From positions 5,704,001 through 5,768,000 of the forward strand of contig NC_045132.1 in the NCBI RefSeq assembly GCF_007655135.1: a stretch of 64,000 nucleotides of DNA. Direction: 5' to 3'. The notes below the pieces were generated by a model. It made no database searches, had not been told where the DNA came from, and was given only the letters and a program-made list of their open reading frames with translations. This DNA comes from Punica granatum (taxonomy: Eukaryota > Streptophyta > Magnoliopsida > Myrtales > Lythraceae). A program made the translations under genes and the position numbers. Each line of letters begins with the position of its first letter. The first letter of the stretch is position 1. This document shows, one piece after another, positions 45,184 to 56,108 of this stretch.

Positions 45184-47560
45184 GGCCTTTTGCTGATACA
45201 CTTTTGCGTCGGGAAAGACCCTCCCAACACACCTCATGACCCACTTTGGTGCAACGTGATAAATACAGTGGTCTAAAGTATGGCGACACACAAAAAATTG
45301 TGTCGACAAAAACACCCTTACGCCGACACAATTTTTTTGTGTCGGGGAAACTATGATTTATGCCGACTCACTTTTCTGAGTCGGAAAAAAACATTACCTA
45401 TGCCGACATACAAGTGCGTTGGAATAAAACATGATCTGTGTCAACATATGTGCGTCGGCACATGTCATTTAAAAAAAAACATTAGCCAGTGAGCTGCTTT
45501 CGGGAGGCCGTGAGCTACTTCTAGGTTACTATATCTCAATAACCTCGAAGCAGCGAGCTGCCTCCTGAAAGCAGAGACCTACCTGGGCTTTGTTGATGGA
45601 ACAAATTCTACAATGGAATAGCCATAAACATAGAGAGTACCTCAAGGAGTAAATATTATCTTTAAACAATAAAGCATGTGAATCGCTATTATCAACTATG
45701 GAACTATCTCTAGTACTCCATCTAAAAATCTCAACATGTATTTCTCAAAGGAAATTTCAGAGGTCTTTCCGAAGGTAGCAAAGTTACAACTGATAACTAA
45801 AGTGAACCTCTCATTTTCATTTCGAACCGAATCCAAACCACTTGGCAAGAAAAAAATTGTTCTTCTCTCGACCAAAATTCGATGCTGATTCAACTATGCC
45901 ATTATAGGAGCTTAAGCAGGATTTGTGTTCTCTTTATTATCTGCAAGACTTAAGGTGTCAAGAGTTTAAAGTTGTATTCTTTAACATGACTAACAAACAT
46001 CAATTTGACGTAGCAAAGATAGAACAGATCTGAAGATACATATCTCCACAAATCCATGGATCAATTTCATCTCAAAATTTCAACCACCATAACAGATGAT
46101 ATCTATTCACTATAGCCAAAATCTAAGAGCTCATATACTAGAACCTCATATTGCTTAAGTACTACATAAGATGAATATTAAATGGGACCAAATTCCTTAA
46201 GCTTCCATGAAAAAGACATGCGATTGAAAATACAAGGTTCAAATTTATGTTTAATACATTTAATGAAATTAAAGACTCATAGTTTCAAGATGACAAGTGC
46301 CATAAAAGGCCAAAGAGCTACATATCAACTCAACGATAGGCTAAACGGTTAATTTTGAGTATATAATAATCAAGGAAGAAAGCATATCATGTTTCAACAA
46401 AGCCTTTTATTCTACTCACAAAGGCATGAAATGCAGCTGTAGAAGAGAGCTTAAAAGACCAAACACATGCTATCCATATATTTATCTCACCACAGATTGC
46501 CATTGATCAATAATCACATAAAAGAACCAAATCATAGGAGGACCAATAGTAGCTCAAGGGATTTGAGTAAATACCAACAAAGTCATAGGGAGAGTGTCAA
46601 GCCAAAGCAATTAACATAGTGCAATATTAAAGGCCCAACATGGATTGCAAAATGCAACAAAACCGAACTATGTAAGGCAGTGCGAAACAACCAAAGCAAG
46701 GGCAAAATTGCTTGTCGACTGCAATTGCTTCGTACTCTTCCCTTTTTCCTCCGGATATCTCATAATCAACGTAGCATTATAGTTTTTTCAATGCTTTAAT
46801 CGTGTAGTTTATCGTTCTAGCCAAGCCAGTATTCTTAGACAAATCTTTAATAATGATTGGCCTTTTTAACTGTTCAACATTCCTCGATTAAACCACAGAA
46901 GAGTGGAGACAGTGAAGACTAGAACAAAATTCCTATCTATCCATTCTAAACCACTGCAGCTCTAAATCAACATGAAATAACAAGAATTGATGTGGGTCAA
47001 TTCGTGTCAATCCTAAATAATTAGGAAGCCACCAAACACACTAGAATATAGGGAAAGGAAATAACCCCAACTCCATAACCCAGAAATTGAACGAACCGAA
47101 AAACACAGAGAGCCACAACTCCGGGAAATTAACAGTATTGAAGAGTAAGAAAAGCTGATACAAAGAGGCCGAGAGACGGAGTGTGAGACGAACCTAATGA
47201 GAAGAAGACAACTAAACCACGACTGTTGTGCTGAGGTTGAACCCGTCAAATCTGAGGGTGAATCAACGTTCGACGACTGCTGACCGTACGCTATTGCGCA
47301 TCAAGCGAGGGCTCGAACTCTGCAGGCAAACAAGGGGACAATTAGGGGCTCTTAGGAAGAAGACACAGGGCAGACCATCAGTAGAAGAATTTCAGGGGTC
47401 TTGAACTCTCAAATTGTGAAGAAACCCTATGTCAAACTTGTCGGAGCAGCAGTACGAATAAATTGCCTTTTGCCGCATGCAAGGCTTCGCTCCTTGACCC
47501 TAAAGCCGTGACTTGCACTGTAGATTTTGTTGGGTAAAGAGGAGACAAAAGAGGGAAGGG

Positions 47561-47591
<31 letters not shown>

Positions 47592-47815
47592 CTTTGGGGT
47601 CGCGGGAAAGGATTTTGTACGATGGTGGGGCTCTGGCGGCGAGGAGATCGAAGAAAGAATAAGAAGAAGCAGAGAGAGACTTTCAAATTGGCGATAAAAG
47701 GGCTTTCGGGTTTAAATTTTCAAACCGGTGCCCTATTTTTTTCAAATTTCAAATTGGCGCCTAGATTTTACCTATCCCAACACACGTGTCGGCATATGTA
47801 TAACTCTGTGCAGAC
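45184..47815. other. CACTA interior, non-coding
   Basis: Subterminal-repeat region (45190-45470), then AT-rich sequence without motifs, then a GC-richer stretch with a GA run at 47561-47581 and an ATG-containing first-exon-like piece at 47622-47700, as is common near the promoter end of CACTA elements. No intact transposase exon. Confidence 0.5.
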
Positions 47816-49658
47816 CATTGTTATCAGAACCAGACCGGTCGAATTGGAAACTGAACCTATGTTCGGTCCGATTAACTTAAAAACCGAAAATGCACAAATA
47901 AACTTGTGAACCCAAAAAACCAGCCGGTTTTAAAGCAAACCCATCGAACCCATGTGAACCAGTCGGTTGGATGGGTTTAAAATGTTTTAAACATGAAGGA
48001 CCTAAATGCAAATCTAAAAAATAAAAATAAAAACTCAAAACTGATGAAAAGAAACCCTAGTTGTCTTCGTTCTCCTCTTCTTCTTTGTTGCAGTTGTAAA
48101 GGGCTAGAGGCTGCAACATCTCGAAGTCTCCATATCGAAGTCTCCAGGTGAAGTTCTGAACTGACGCCTCTTCTCGGCTTCCTCTTCTCCTTCCGTTCTC
48201 TTTCCCTCCTCTTCTCAGCTCATCTTCCAGTCTTAGAGAAGTTCTTACTAGAGTTGCATGAGAGCTTTTGTCGGACTTTGCTTGAGCTTTCTTCTTCTTT
48301 TGCAGGTATTCCTTCACGGAAAAAGAGCAAGAATTGTAGGGGAATGATCTTTGCAAGCCATATTGGTGTATAAAAGAATTCATCTAAGGAATCAAATATC
48401 CAATTTTTTCATGCTTATATCCAGGTCAAAGAGCACCTGAGTCAGGTTCAAGGATACATAACAAAAGGCAGAGCTTAGATATATAAACATATAATGTAAC
48501 GAACTTCTATCTAAGTAATTATCTCATTGCTTTACTTCTTCCTTTGGTGGGTTGTCTTGATTTGGGTTCAACTTTTCTGTCTTTTTATCCAATTTTGTGC
48601 CATCTGTAATCTAGGGTTTCTCTTCAATTTCACGACCCTGTTCGGGATTTTCGGTCTTTAGGTGGTGAATTGCGAGTAGAAAGAGGGTAAAGTTTGGATT
48701 TTCATTAGCATTCTCATTTTCTTGAGCATTCTCTTGTTATGTGAACGCCAATTTTGCCCGACGAGTATGCTTTCTTGGCATTCTGTGTGCGAATTTTGAT
48801 GGGGGTGTCTCTCATTTAGGGTAAAGTGATCCCCAGAGACGACCAACTCTTATCTCTGCTTGGATGAGCTACTGAAATCAAGCCCATATGTGAGATGATC
48901 TAATATCTTGGAAAGATTATCTTATGCGTCAAACAAGAATCACGCAATTTTGAGCTGCAAAATCTTTTCTCAAGATCTCTGCAAACAATTTTCGTTTCTT
49001 TACTGTCGACTGCTTGGGTGATCTTTGCTCATATATTTGACTCGTTCTTTTGAACTGCAGTCATGTTTGCTCTTGGCACTACTTCAGCAACTGGTCCAGT
49101 GGGATCACAATTGGATCAATCTTAAGTTTATCCAAGGATATCTCTATCGCAAACTTCATTTTGTAGATTTATTTGGTCCTTCTGATAATGGTCGATCGGT
49201 GATAACAAATGCAAGCAGATGCAGAGGGATGCCCTAGTTTGGACTTCACATTTTCATATTCGAATTGAGAACTCTACAACCCATCAAGATGTGATTTTGT
49301 GCTTCACTGAAGGCTGCTGCACAAATAATCATTGAGGAAAATCATTCAGCACATTGCTTGTAATTGTGACTTTTACATGTAAAAAAGAGTAAAGATAGGG
49401 ATAAGGTAACAATTATGGTTCTTCGATTTTCATATGCAATTGATGCAACTAATTTTTTTTCTTATATTTTTTAGACACATATTATATAATATTTATTACT
49501 ATTTTCTCGTATTTTATATTATTTTCTTAAAATAATAAATATTTATTTATTTTATAATTAAGTATGCGGTCCGACCCATCGAACCCCCAGTTGGACCCAT
49601 AAACCCATGAACCCATAGCTCAGCCAGTTCGATATCTGGTCCGGTTTTGAGAACACTG
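47816..49658. mobile_element. hAT-type element, 1843 bp, 8-bp TSD
   Basis: Flanked by GTGCAGAC on both sides (47808-47815 and 49659-49666). The ends are inverted and similar: CATTGTTATCAGAACC on the left, CAGTGTTCTCAAAACCGG on the right (reverse complement). The CAxTGTT...CA.AACC start and the 8-bp TSD fit hAT. The subterminal arms contain several AACCGGTC/GGTCCGGTT strings. The middle (48050-49400) has no transposase. It looks like unique host-type sequence with a TTTGCAGGT-like splice-site string near 48300, so a captured gene leader is possible. Confidence 0.8.
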
Positions 49659-50035
49659 GTGCAGACTCACCTCCCACTGTGTCAACAAAGCCCTCTCTAT
49701 CCCGGCACTCTTTTAGTGAGTCGACATAATTGAATTTTTCTGACACATATTTTTGTGCATTGGGAAAGACATTTTCAATGATCCTTGGCCGATGCATATT
49801 CGGTGTGTCAGCACACAAAGTGTCAGGAGAGACCATTTTTCATGTAGTGTTGGTCTTATGGGGCTTCATACCAATTTTAGCAGTTGCATTTCCAATGCAA
49901 TCTATAATAGAGTGGCGAGGAAGAAATGAGAATTTGAGACACAATGAATTACCCATGTTCCATAGGATCAATCACATGAACCTCTTATGTTACAAAAATT
50001 GATTGTGCATAAACCAGAGAGAAGGTTAAAAAAAA

Positions 50036-50823
50036 GATAAAAAAAGATAAAAACCCCCCATTGTGGCTTGGGGTCTGGAAAAATCGCACCATGTTCTTTT
50101 GTTTGGGACAATTAGCCACCCTATGGTTTGCTCCGTTAAACATAGGGGTTATGACATTAATTTTTTTCATTTTCAGTCCTCAATATTTAGCATTTTAATC
50201 ATTTTGGTCCTAAATCTTTTTATTTTATCATATCTATCATCAACTTTCCATTTTGTTTCATTTTAGTCCTATAAAGAAAAATCGAAAGGGGAAGGGGTCG
50301 GGGCAGCCAATCGGCGACTCCGACCCCTCCACCGAGGGCGCCGACATCCTTTGTGGGTACCGACTCTCTCGATGGAGGGTTCGGGGTCGCCAATTGGCTG
50401 CCCCTAACCCGGATCGACCAAGGACCCCGAGTCAGAGTCCCCGGTAGATTCAGGGTCCGGGCCGCCAATCGGCGACCCCGACCCCTCCACCGAGGTCGCT
50501 GGCGTCCTCTGTGGGTGTCGGTGCCCTCGATGGAGGGTTCGACGTCGCCTATCGGCGGCCCCGACCCCCTCCCCCTTCGATTTTTTTTATAGGAATAAAA
50601 TGAAACAAAATAAAAAGTTGAGGATATGAATGATAAAAGAAAAAGATTTATAACCAAAATGATTAAAAATATAAAGATTGAGGACTGAAGATGAAAAAAA
50701 ATTAACGCTGTAACCCCCTATGTCTAACGGAGCAAACCATAGGGGGTCTAATTGTCCCAAATAAAATAATAGAGTGCGATTTGTCCCGATCCCAAACCAC
50801 AATGGGGGTTTTTGTCTTTTTCC
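50036..50823. mobile_element. Large foldback MITE, ~790 bp
   Basis: Outer arms are inverted: GATAAAAACCCCCCATTGTGG on the left and GACAAAAACCCCCATTGTGG on the right (reverse complement). They continue inward as GGGACAATTAGxCCCCTATGG and CCGTTAxACATAGGGG on both sides. The centre (about 50290-50580) is GC-rich with GGCGACCCCGACCCCTCC-type repeats. It lies between two TTAAAAAAAA tracts, so a 9-10-bp TSD is possible but cannot be proved in such sequence. Mutator-type is likely by analogy with the other two. Confidence 0.75.
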
Positions 50824-50839
50824 TTAAAAAAAAAAACCT

Positions 50840-51892
50840 AAAGGGCTAAAGTCCCGAAATGGAGACAAATTGTTTCGGGCATCATCACCAAATGATCCCT
50901 TCTGGTGGTGACATTCGGTGCATGTGCAGCACTTGCTAGTTGCAATACCCTATTATAAGAAAGATCGTCTTCTTCAAGGCAAAGACATGTTATAGTTAGG
51001 TCATACCCATTTCAGAAAAATAGTAATGTTGAAGGAAAAGGTCTTTCTTATTTTGCAGTTTTTCCTTGGTTAAAACGAAGACAGCACTAAATGGGGAAGA
51101 AGGAAGACAATCACCTCCTTGAATTTGAACATTCCCTGCGCTATATATCAGATCATATGTTTGATAGTCTTCTGCTGCCAAAGATCGGAAAGTTTAAGCC
51201 TTAAAAATAAGTTTGAACTTTGAATAACCACTTCAATAAATTAAGTATTAGATTTAAGATCTACTTATTAAATTCCAATCTCATATCTTATGTATGGACT
51301 AGTTTTTATTGGACTCATGTGTTGCACAAATTTTGCAAATAAAATTTTATCATACCGAAAACAATAATTGGTATGGATCTATATTCACATGCAAAAGATT
51401 TTTTTTTTAATAAGGTAAATCACCCTCATATAGTAGAATATTTTTCAAGGTCTTAAGTAAGGGACTTTTTTTTTCAGTAAATCTTAGGTAAGGAATTCAT
51501 AAAATATATTCATATCATCATTTCCATTATCATTTTAATTTGTAAAAAAATAAATTCAAATTGCTATAATCTCAAAATCGTTAGTTTTATTTGATGAAAG
51601 GAAAAAAAATCTTAAAGCCAGTAGAACTTTAATTCAGTGTCAGCTTCTGCTGTCTTATCCATATTCCATATATTGAGTTTCATTGATTTAGATAACTGCA
51701 AATAAAATGTCACGGTAATTTCGATAATAGCATTTACTTAATTGAACTTTTATGAGATTAGCTATAATTCTTAAATTTATTAATTGAAGTTCAAGTTTAA
51801 TACTTACAAATAATTCTTAATATTCCTAAAATGATGAATAATGAAATGATAATGAGTGATTGAAAATTTTTAAACGAAATATTTTTATTACT
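50840..51892. other. AT-rich spacer, no gene seen
   Basis: No coding potential or repeat ends that I can defend. Confidence 0.45.
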
Positions 51893-51911
51893 TTCTTAAA
51901 TGATTGTTTTT

Positions 51912-52011
51912 TTTTTAGGTGTGTACCCTAGTATCCAGACCCTAATGGGGTCTGACTAATCTAATCGGGAGATCAAGTATTAAAGGTTCTTCTCCCTCCC
52001 AACAAGTGCGC
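51912..52011 (-). mobile_element. SINE copy, 5'-truncated, 19-bp TSD
   Basis: Flanked by TTCTTAAATGATTGTTTTT (51893-51911) and the same with one change (52012-52030). The T run after the left TSD is its A tail. The body holds the family's 3' half (GACTAATCTAATCGGG and the stretch before it), reading to the tail, with no tRNA-like head. Confidence 0.8.
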
Positions 52012-52030
52012 TTCTTAAGTGATTGTTTTT

Positions 52031-52395
52031 AACAATAACAATTATAGTTTAATTAGTATATTAACATGCCAATTACTAAGATATTTAGTATTTTACCCTA
52101 TAGGTAGTCAAATTTATATCTAATGTATGCCTTTTACATATTTGATACATACGTCATTGTTTCATCCAAAAAAAAAATGTCTTCGTACTCTATCAAAGTG
52201 CTTATTTATTTATATGCTATAGAGTGGGGACAAATTGCCGACCAAGGGATAATCTAACAACCATTCATCATCATGAATTTCCCCTCTCTTTCTGCAGCCT
52301 TATGTAGGGTTTGGCGCATTTCTAAGTTTGTATCCGAATGCGGGTCCCCAGCCAGTAGCTGTCAGTATAATTTGGACCCCTATACGTGCAGTGTC
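52031..52395 (+). promoter_or_regulatory. Upstream region of the glycine-rich gene
   Basis: The last 130 bp before the TATA box are GC-richer than the surroundings and contain TATACGTGCA (52381-52390), with an ACGTG core like those bound by plant bZIP/bHLH factors. It starts immediately after a SINE insertion, so the SINE sits within about 385 bp of the TATA box. Functional use of the ACGTG core is an inference. Confidence 0.4.
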
Positions 52396-52403
52396 TATAA
52401 AAG
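52396..52403 (+). promoter_or_regulatory. TATA box of the glycine-rich protein gene
   Basis: TATAAAAG, 44 bases before the start codon. With a usual 25-35-base gap, transcription would begin at about 52430, leaving a very short leader. Confidence 0.7.
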
Positions 52404-52446
52404 GATACCAAGGTCGGGTGAGTTCTGTGTGTCACTCTGAGCGAAG

Positions 52447-53109
52447 ATGAGAACGCCAACCGTTTTGACGGCATTGCTGCTTGTTCTAGCGGTGGTATGT
52501 TTCAGAGGTTGTTATGTTGCTGCTGCTGCGTTTAACTCAACTTCTTCCAATGGAGGGAGCAAAAATTTGGTGCATAAGCTTTCAGAAGGGATGAGGAACG
52601 TCAGCTCGTCAACTGCAGTTGGAAGAGGCGAAGGAGGAGGAGGAGGAGGAGGAGGAGGAGGAGCTGGTAGTGGAAGTGGTAGTGGCAACGGAGGTGGAGG
52701 TGGAGGTGGAGGTGGCGGCGGGGGTGGTGGTGGTGGTAGTGGTAATAGCACTGGAGGGGCTGGTAACAAGAAGCCGATGAGGAGGCACACGAGAAAGCAT
52801 CTGAAGGGAGGGAGGGGGTCGGGCGGCGGCAGGGGTAGCGGTAGCGGTGGAGGAGGAGGCGGTAGTGGTGGAGGCGGAGGAGATGGTGGAAGTGGGAGAG
52901 GCTCTGGATGGGGAAAGGGTAGGGGTGGAAGTGGGGGCGGTGGAGGAGGAGGCGGTGGGAGTGGAGGAGGTGGCGGTGGTGGAGGAGGTGGCAGCGGGGG
53001 TGGTGGTGGAGGAGGCGGACAGGGAGGAGGCGGGGGATGGGGTGGTGGCGGCGGTGGTGCCAGGAGCGGCCGTTGTTGGATTTGGGGCTGCGGTGGCGGC
53101 CACGGATAA
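52447..53109 (+). CDS. Secreted glycine-rich cell-wall-type protein, 220 aa
   Basis: A single exon from ATG at 52447 to TAA. Residues 1-27 form a signal peptide (MRT, then a Leu/Val/Ala core, ending CYVAAAA), so the product should enter the secretory pathway. Residues 28-60 are Ser/Asn-rich with an NxT/S sequon-like NSTSS. Two long Gly tracts follow (about 63-97 and 119-211, with GGGSGGG units). They are separated by a strongly basic linker (KKPMRRHTRKHLKGGRG, about 108-124). The C terminus is SGRCWIWGCGGGHG with two Cys. Class I-type glycine-rich proteins of this form are structural cell-wall proteins in plants; a wall role here is inferred from signal peptide plus composition. Opposite-strand Pro-rich and out-of-frame frames over the same DNA are artefacts of the repeat. 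A TATA box and AATAAA signals support expression. Confidence 0.85.
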   Translation: MRTPTVLTALLLVLAVVCFRGCYVAAAAFNSTSSNGGSKNLVHKLSEGMRNVSSSTAVGRGEGGGGGGGGGGAGSGSGSGNGGGGGGGGGGGGGGGGSGNSTGGAGNKKPMRRHTRKHLKGGRGSGGGRGSGSGGGGGGSGGGGGDGGSGRGSGWGKGRGGSGGGGGGGGGSGGGGGGGGGGSGGGGGGGGQGGGGGWGGGGGGARSGRCWIWGCGGGHG

Positions 53110-53145
53110 ATCAATAGATGCGGCCATGCATTTCCCTTTACAAAC

Positions 53146-53213
53146 AATAAAAAGTTCTTTTATATCCTTTTCGCTGAGAAATTTCTTCAACGTGATGTTT
53201 TTTTAGCAATAAA
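53146..53213 (+). terminator. Polyadenylation signals of the glycine-rich gene
   Basis: AATAAA at 53146-53151 (37 bases after the stop) and again at 53208-53213, near-upstream elements of the plant type. The cleavage site itself cannot be read from sequence. Confidence 0.5.
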
Positions 53214-53330
53214 TATCAGAAGCAAACTCGACTGAGAAAAAAAAATTGAAGGAAATTAAACATGAAATAAATTAGGCTATGCTGAAATGAGTGATTGATA
53301 TTTTACTCTTTTATTTTTTTGTGTGTGTTA

Positions 53331-53499
53331 CAATATTGTCTGATGCACATTATGTTATGTTGTATTTGAAATATACAATATTGTTTGATGCACATCATGT
53401 TATGTTACAATATTGTCTGATGCACATTATGTTATGTTGTATTTGAAATATACAATATTGTTTGATGCACATCATGTTATGTTACAATATTGTCTGATG
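53331..53499 (+). repeat. 77-bp tandem repeat, ~2.2 copies
   Basis: The unit begins CAATATTGTCTGATGCACAT and recurs at 53331, 53408 and 53485. Each unit consists of two related halves (CAATATTGTxTGATGCACATxATGTTATGTT), so an earlier duplication preceded the tandem one. It lies about 220 bp after the glycine-rich gene. Confidence 0.92.
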
Positions 53500-53655
53500 C
53501 ACGTTTGTTCTGTTTAAATAAAATTTCTGATTCGAGTCATTGTAAATGTAAAAAATCTATGTTGGGAGAGTTTTTTCCCCTTAGAGGGCCGACACGGCTC
53601 GATTGGATTAATCATGGCCTAATTAAACTTTCAGATACCGGAAAAACAAAAAAAA
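53500..53655 (+). mobile_element. SINE copy, plus strand, 5'-truncated
   Basis: Same order of strings as the full copy at 55345-55525: a B-box-like CTGATTCGAGTCATTG, then GGGAGAG, CTTAGAGGGCCGACACGGCTCGATTGGATTAAT, GGCCTAATTAAACTTTCAGATACCGG, and an A-rich tail (AAAAACAAAAAAAAA). The tRNA-like A-box part is lost. No clear TSD, since the left side abuts the 77-bp repeat. Confidence 0.72.
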
Positions 53656-53659
53656 ACCA

Positions 53660-54899
53660 GTTTTTTCCCTTGGTTCTTATATTTATTTATTTTTTCTTTA
53701 CAATGAAGTCCAGGGATATGATTAATAGTGGATAAGGAAGTAAGAGATAATGGTATACGAGGAATTCATGATATTGAGAGTATAAACGAGTGGAGGGAAG
53801 GCCGAATTTAATAGGCTCCAGCTCAGGATGATTATTTTCTTATGAGCTTGAGCTCGAGATCAAGGCTAAACATCCTAGCCGAGCCTGGCTCATTATACGA
53901 GTTGGAGGATCGAGCTTGAGCACAAGAAGTCTCAGCTCAATGAAGCAAAAGAGTTGGCTCAACTGTGCTCTAGCTCGAGCTTGTATATGCATGGATGAGC
54001 TCGCACTTGTATAGGTTTGAAACATAATCAATAGTTATGGCCTTATGGGCCTTATATATGTTGGTGACCGAAATGCTCGAGTAGGCTCATGAGCTAGTCG
54101 AGTCAAATACTATTGAGCTCAAGCTCGGTTTGCTCGATTGGTAGGCTCTTATTGAGCTCAGCTCAAGCTAGAGAAGATCAAGACAAATTCGAGCTTTCAT
54201 CGAATCGAGCTCGAACCACTCACAAATCATCCCATTTCACTTATGCCCCAAATTTATATTATTGTGAGTCCAATCTAAAACCTCTCAATTATAGATGGAT
54301 CGAGTATGAGATTCATTAGTCTGGAACCCCTTCTTTTTGTTTCTGTCATTACCCCCAGCTTTCTGATTACCCCTTTGTGCGCCTAATACTAACACGTTTA
54401 AAAAGGCAATATATCATTATAAAATTTTTAACATCATTATGAACAAATATAATTATTAAGTTCAATTAGACAAAGACGTTGATACATTCTCTCTTCTTAT
54501 AAAGAAATTGAGTGGCAGTAATACTCGTCCCTTTTAAGGGAACATTTTATAGACCCCACAAGATCCATGTTGCAACAATATATATATGTATATATATATA
54601 CACACACTAGCGAATACGCCACGAGTTCAATTAAGATAAGGCGCATTTTTTACTATCTCTAAACTGGAAATGTCGTGATGTTTAGCCTGGATAAACTCTA
54701 CGGTGATGGGATCAAGATAGATGAACCAGGAGCAAAACTTGGGAGTCCCTGCAAGAAGTCTCTATTCTGACAGAGAAAGATAGAGAAACATGCATTGAAG
54801 GGCATGTAATGCCGCACACTTTCAATGTCATGTTAGAATTTTCTGCAGTAGTAATAGAAATAGATATAAGAAATATATCATTGGGTATATAATGAGTAT
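53660..54899. other. Spacer with a GAGCTCGAGC-rich foldback stretch
   Basis: From about 53815 to 54225 the text is dense in GAGCTC/CTCGAG and AGCTCAAGCT strings in both orientations. This is the composition of a known type of plant foldback transposon, but I cannot define ends or a TSD. The rest is AT-rich with a short TA/TG run near 54580. No gene. Confidence 0.45.
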
Positions 54900-55094
54900 A
54901 TAACCGACTGAAATTAGGATATTACAATTAGATGGCCGCTTCAAACCATCTCTTAGAACCCAGAGTTCTGCAAGTATATTAGACAGATTGCCAAGGAATA
55001 TCGCTGAACCATCGGTCTGAATCCCTTTGCCGTCGCTGATGACTCCTCCCACACCTGCCTCACTGCAGCCTGTGATCTTTTTCAACAGTGTCAT
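54900..55094 (-). pseudogene. Fragment of a LINE-type RNase H domain
   Basis: The minus-strand frame from 55094 gives GCSEAGVGGVISDGKG, then a SNILAELWVLRDGLK stretch, then NILISV. Plant RVT_3 (RNase H-like) domains in LINE or host proteins read AG.GG.(I/L)R(D/N)..G and AELWA.RDGL in this order. The Glu of AEL is a catalytic position. Only about 65 codons remain and no RT is next to it, so it is a fragment. Confidence 0.6.
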
Positions 55095-55344
55095 TTAGAA
55101 TTAATTTTGGGAGCGCCGCTAGGTTAATGGGCTAAAAAAAACACGAGCTTGTGAAAATCTTGTAAGCCCAGTTGGTCCAATGTCAGTGGACTTTTCATAG
55201 GACCACCAATCGACTCAATTTACTCTTTCCTTATGAACATTAACAAATGAAGTCTCAGCCGTTAAGAGTTGGAATTCCGCACCAAAAATCAAATAGAATA
55301 TCAAGTTCACAGTTGAGTTCCACCATATAATAATTTAAATTTTT

Positions 55345-55525
55345 TTTCGGTGTGAATCATGATATCTGAAAGTCCAATTAGACCCCGACTAATCCAATCG
55401 AGTCAGGTGGATCCACTAAAAGGTAAAGCTCTTCCAGCGTGAATTTTATGCTTTCACAAGGACTCAAATTCGAGACTTTGTTTAAGCGGAACAAGTACCG
55501 AACCACTTAAACCAATCTACATTGG
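55345..55525 (-). mobile_element. tRNA-derived SINE, full-length copy, ~19-bp TSD
   Basis: Flanked by TATAATAATTTAAATTTTT on both sides (55326-55344 and 55526-55544). On the minus strand it starts ACCAATGTAGATTGG, has an A-box-like TGGTTTAAGTGG and a B-box-like GAATTTGAGTCC about 40 bp later (pol III promoter of a tRNA head), then a family body ending in an A tail (T run on the plus strand). 181 bp. The boxes are degenerate, so present transcription is doubtful. Confidence 0.87.
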
Positions 55526-55544
55526 TATAATAATTTAAATTTTT

Positions 55545-56076
55545 GAGTTGGACATTGTTGAAATTAATATGATAATAGAGCAATTCTCAAGCGTTTGTGT
55601 GAATTCACATCTTGTCATATGTAAAAATGGAAGATGAAGCCCGTTTCATAATCAGTAAACCTGAGTGAGGATGTTTAGGGGGGTGTGTTTTTAGAATGGA
55701 CATGCACTCAACCTTTTATATATGTCCACTAAAAATTTAGTACTATTAGTTACCGGAGTGAATTATATATACATATCATTGCAAAGTTGGGCTTAAAAAG
55801 TATGTGGGAAGTGTCCCAAACAATCGATCCAATCTATTACTTAAACCCTCCCTTGATATGGAAGGGACCTTATATATTGACGCCTGCGGCCTGCTACGAG
55901 ATCAAAAGTGGCCACGCTATCAATGAGGGTATAACATAATGGTGTACTTACCGGTTTAATAATCAAAATGTTCTAAGTTTGATACTCATTATGGGACTAT
56001 CCATGTCTTTTATTATTAATTATTAGGATTTCCTTTTGGATATTGTACTAAATCTATTGATCTCCTAACTTGTATA

Positions 56077-56108
<32 letters not shown>

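Larger units (their letters stand above)
39893..49849. mobile_element. CACTA (EnSpm-type) transposon with two nested insertions
   Basis: It starts CACTACAAAAAAAGG and ends, reverse complemented, CACTACATGAAAAATGG. TTG lies directly outside both ends (39890-39892 and 49850-49852), the 3-bp TSD of the superfamily. Subterminal strings of the TGTCGGC/GACACA type crowd 45190-45470, 47770-47800 and 49670-49830, as expected for transposase-binding regions. Subtracting the LINE and the hAT copy leaves about 2.9 kb, far too short for TnpD and TnpA, and I see no transposase motif. It is a deletion derivative. Confidence 0.85.

Noticed and set aside
47432..47909. Frames around the GA run inside the CACTA element (84 and 95 codons)
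   Set aside because: Low-complexity Ser/Leu/Pro or Arg/Lys text; may be a first-exon remnant of a transposon gene but nothing supports a working gene.
52512..53190. Pro-rich and Thr/Ser-rich minus frames and a Glu/Val plus frame over the glycine-rich gene
   Set aside because: Reading GGN repeats in other frames or on the other strand gives such frames automatically. Only the plus frame from 52447 has a signal peptide, TATA box and poly(A) signals.
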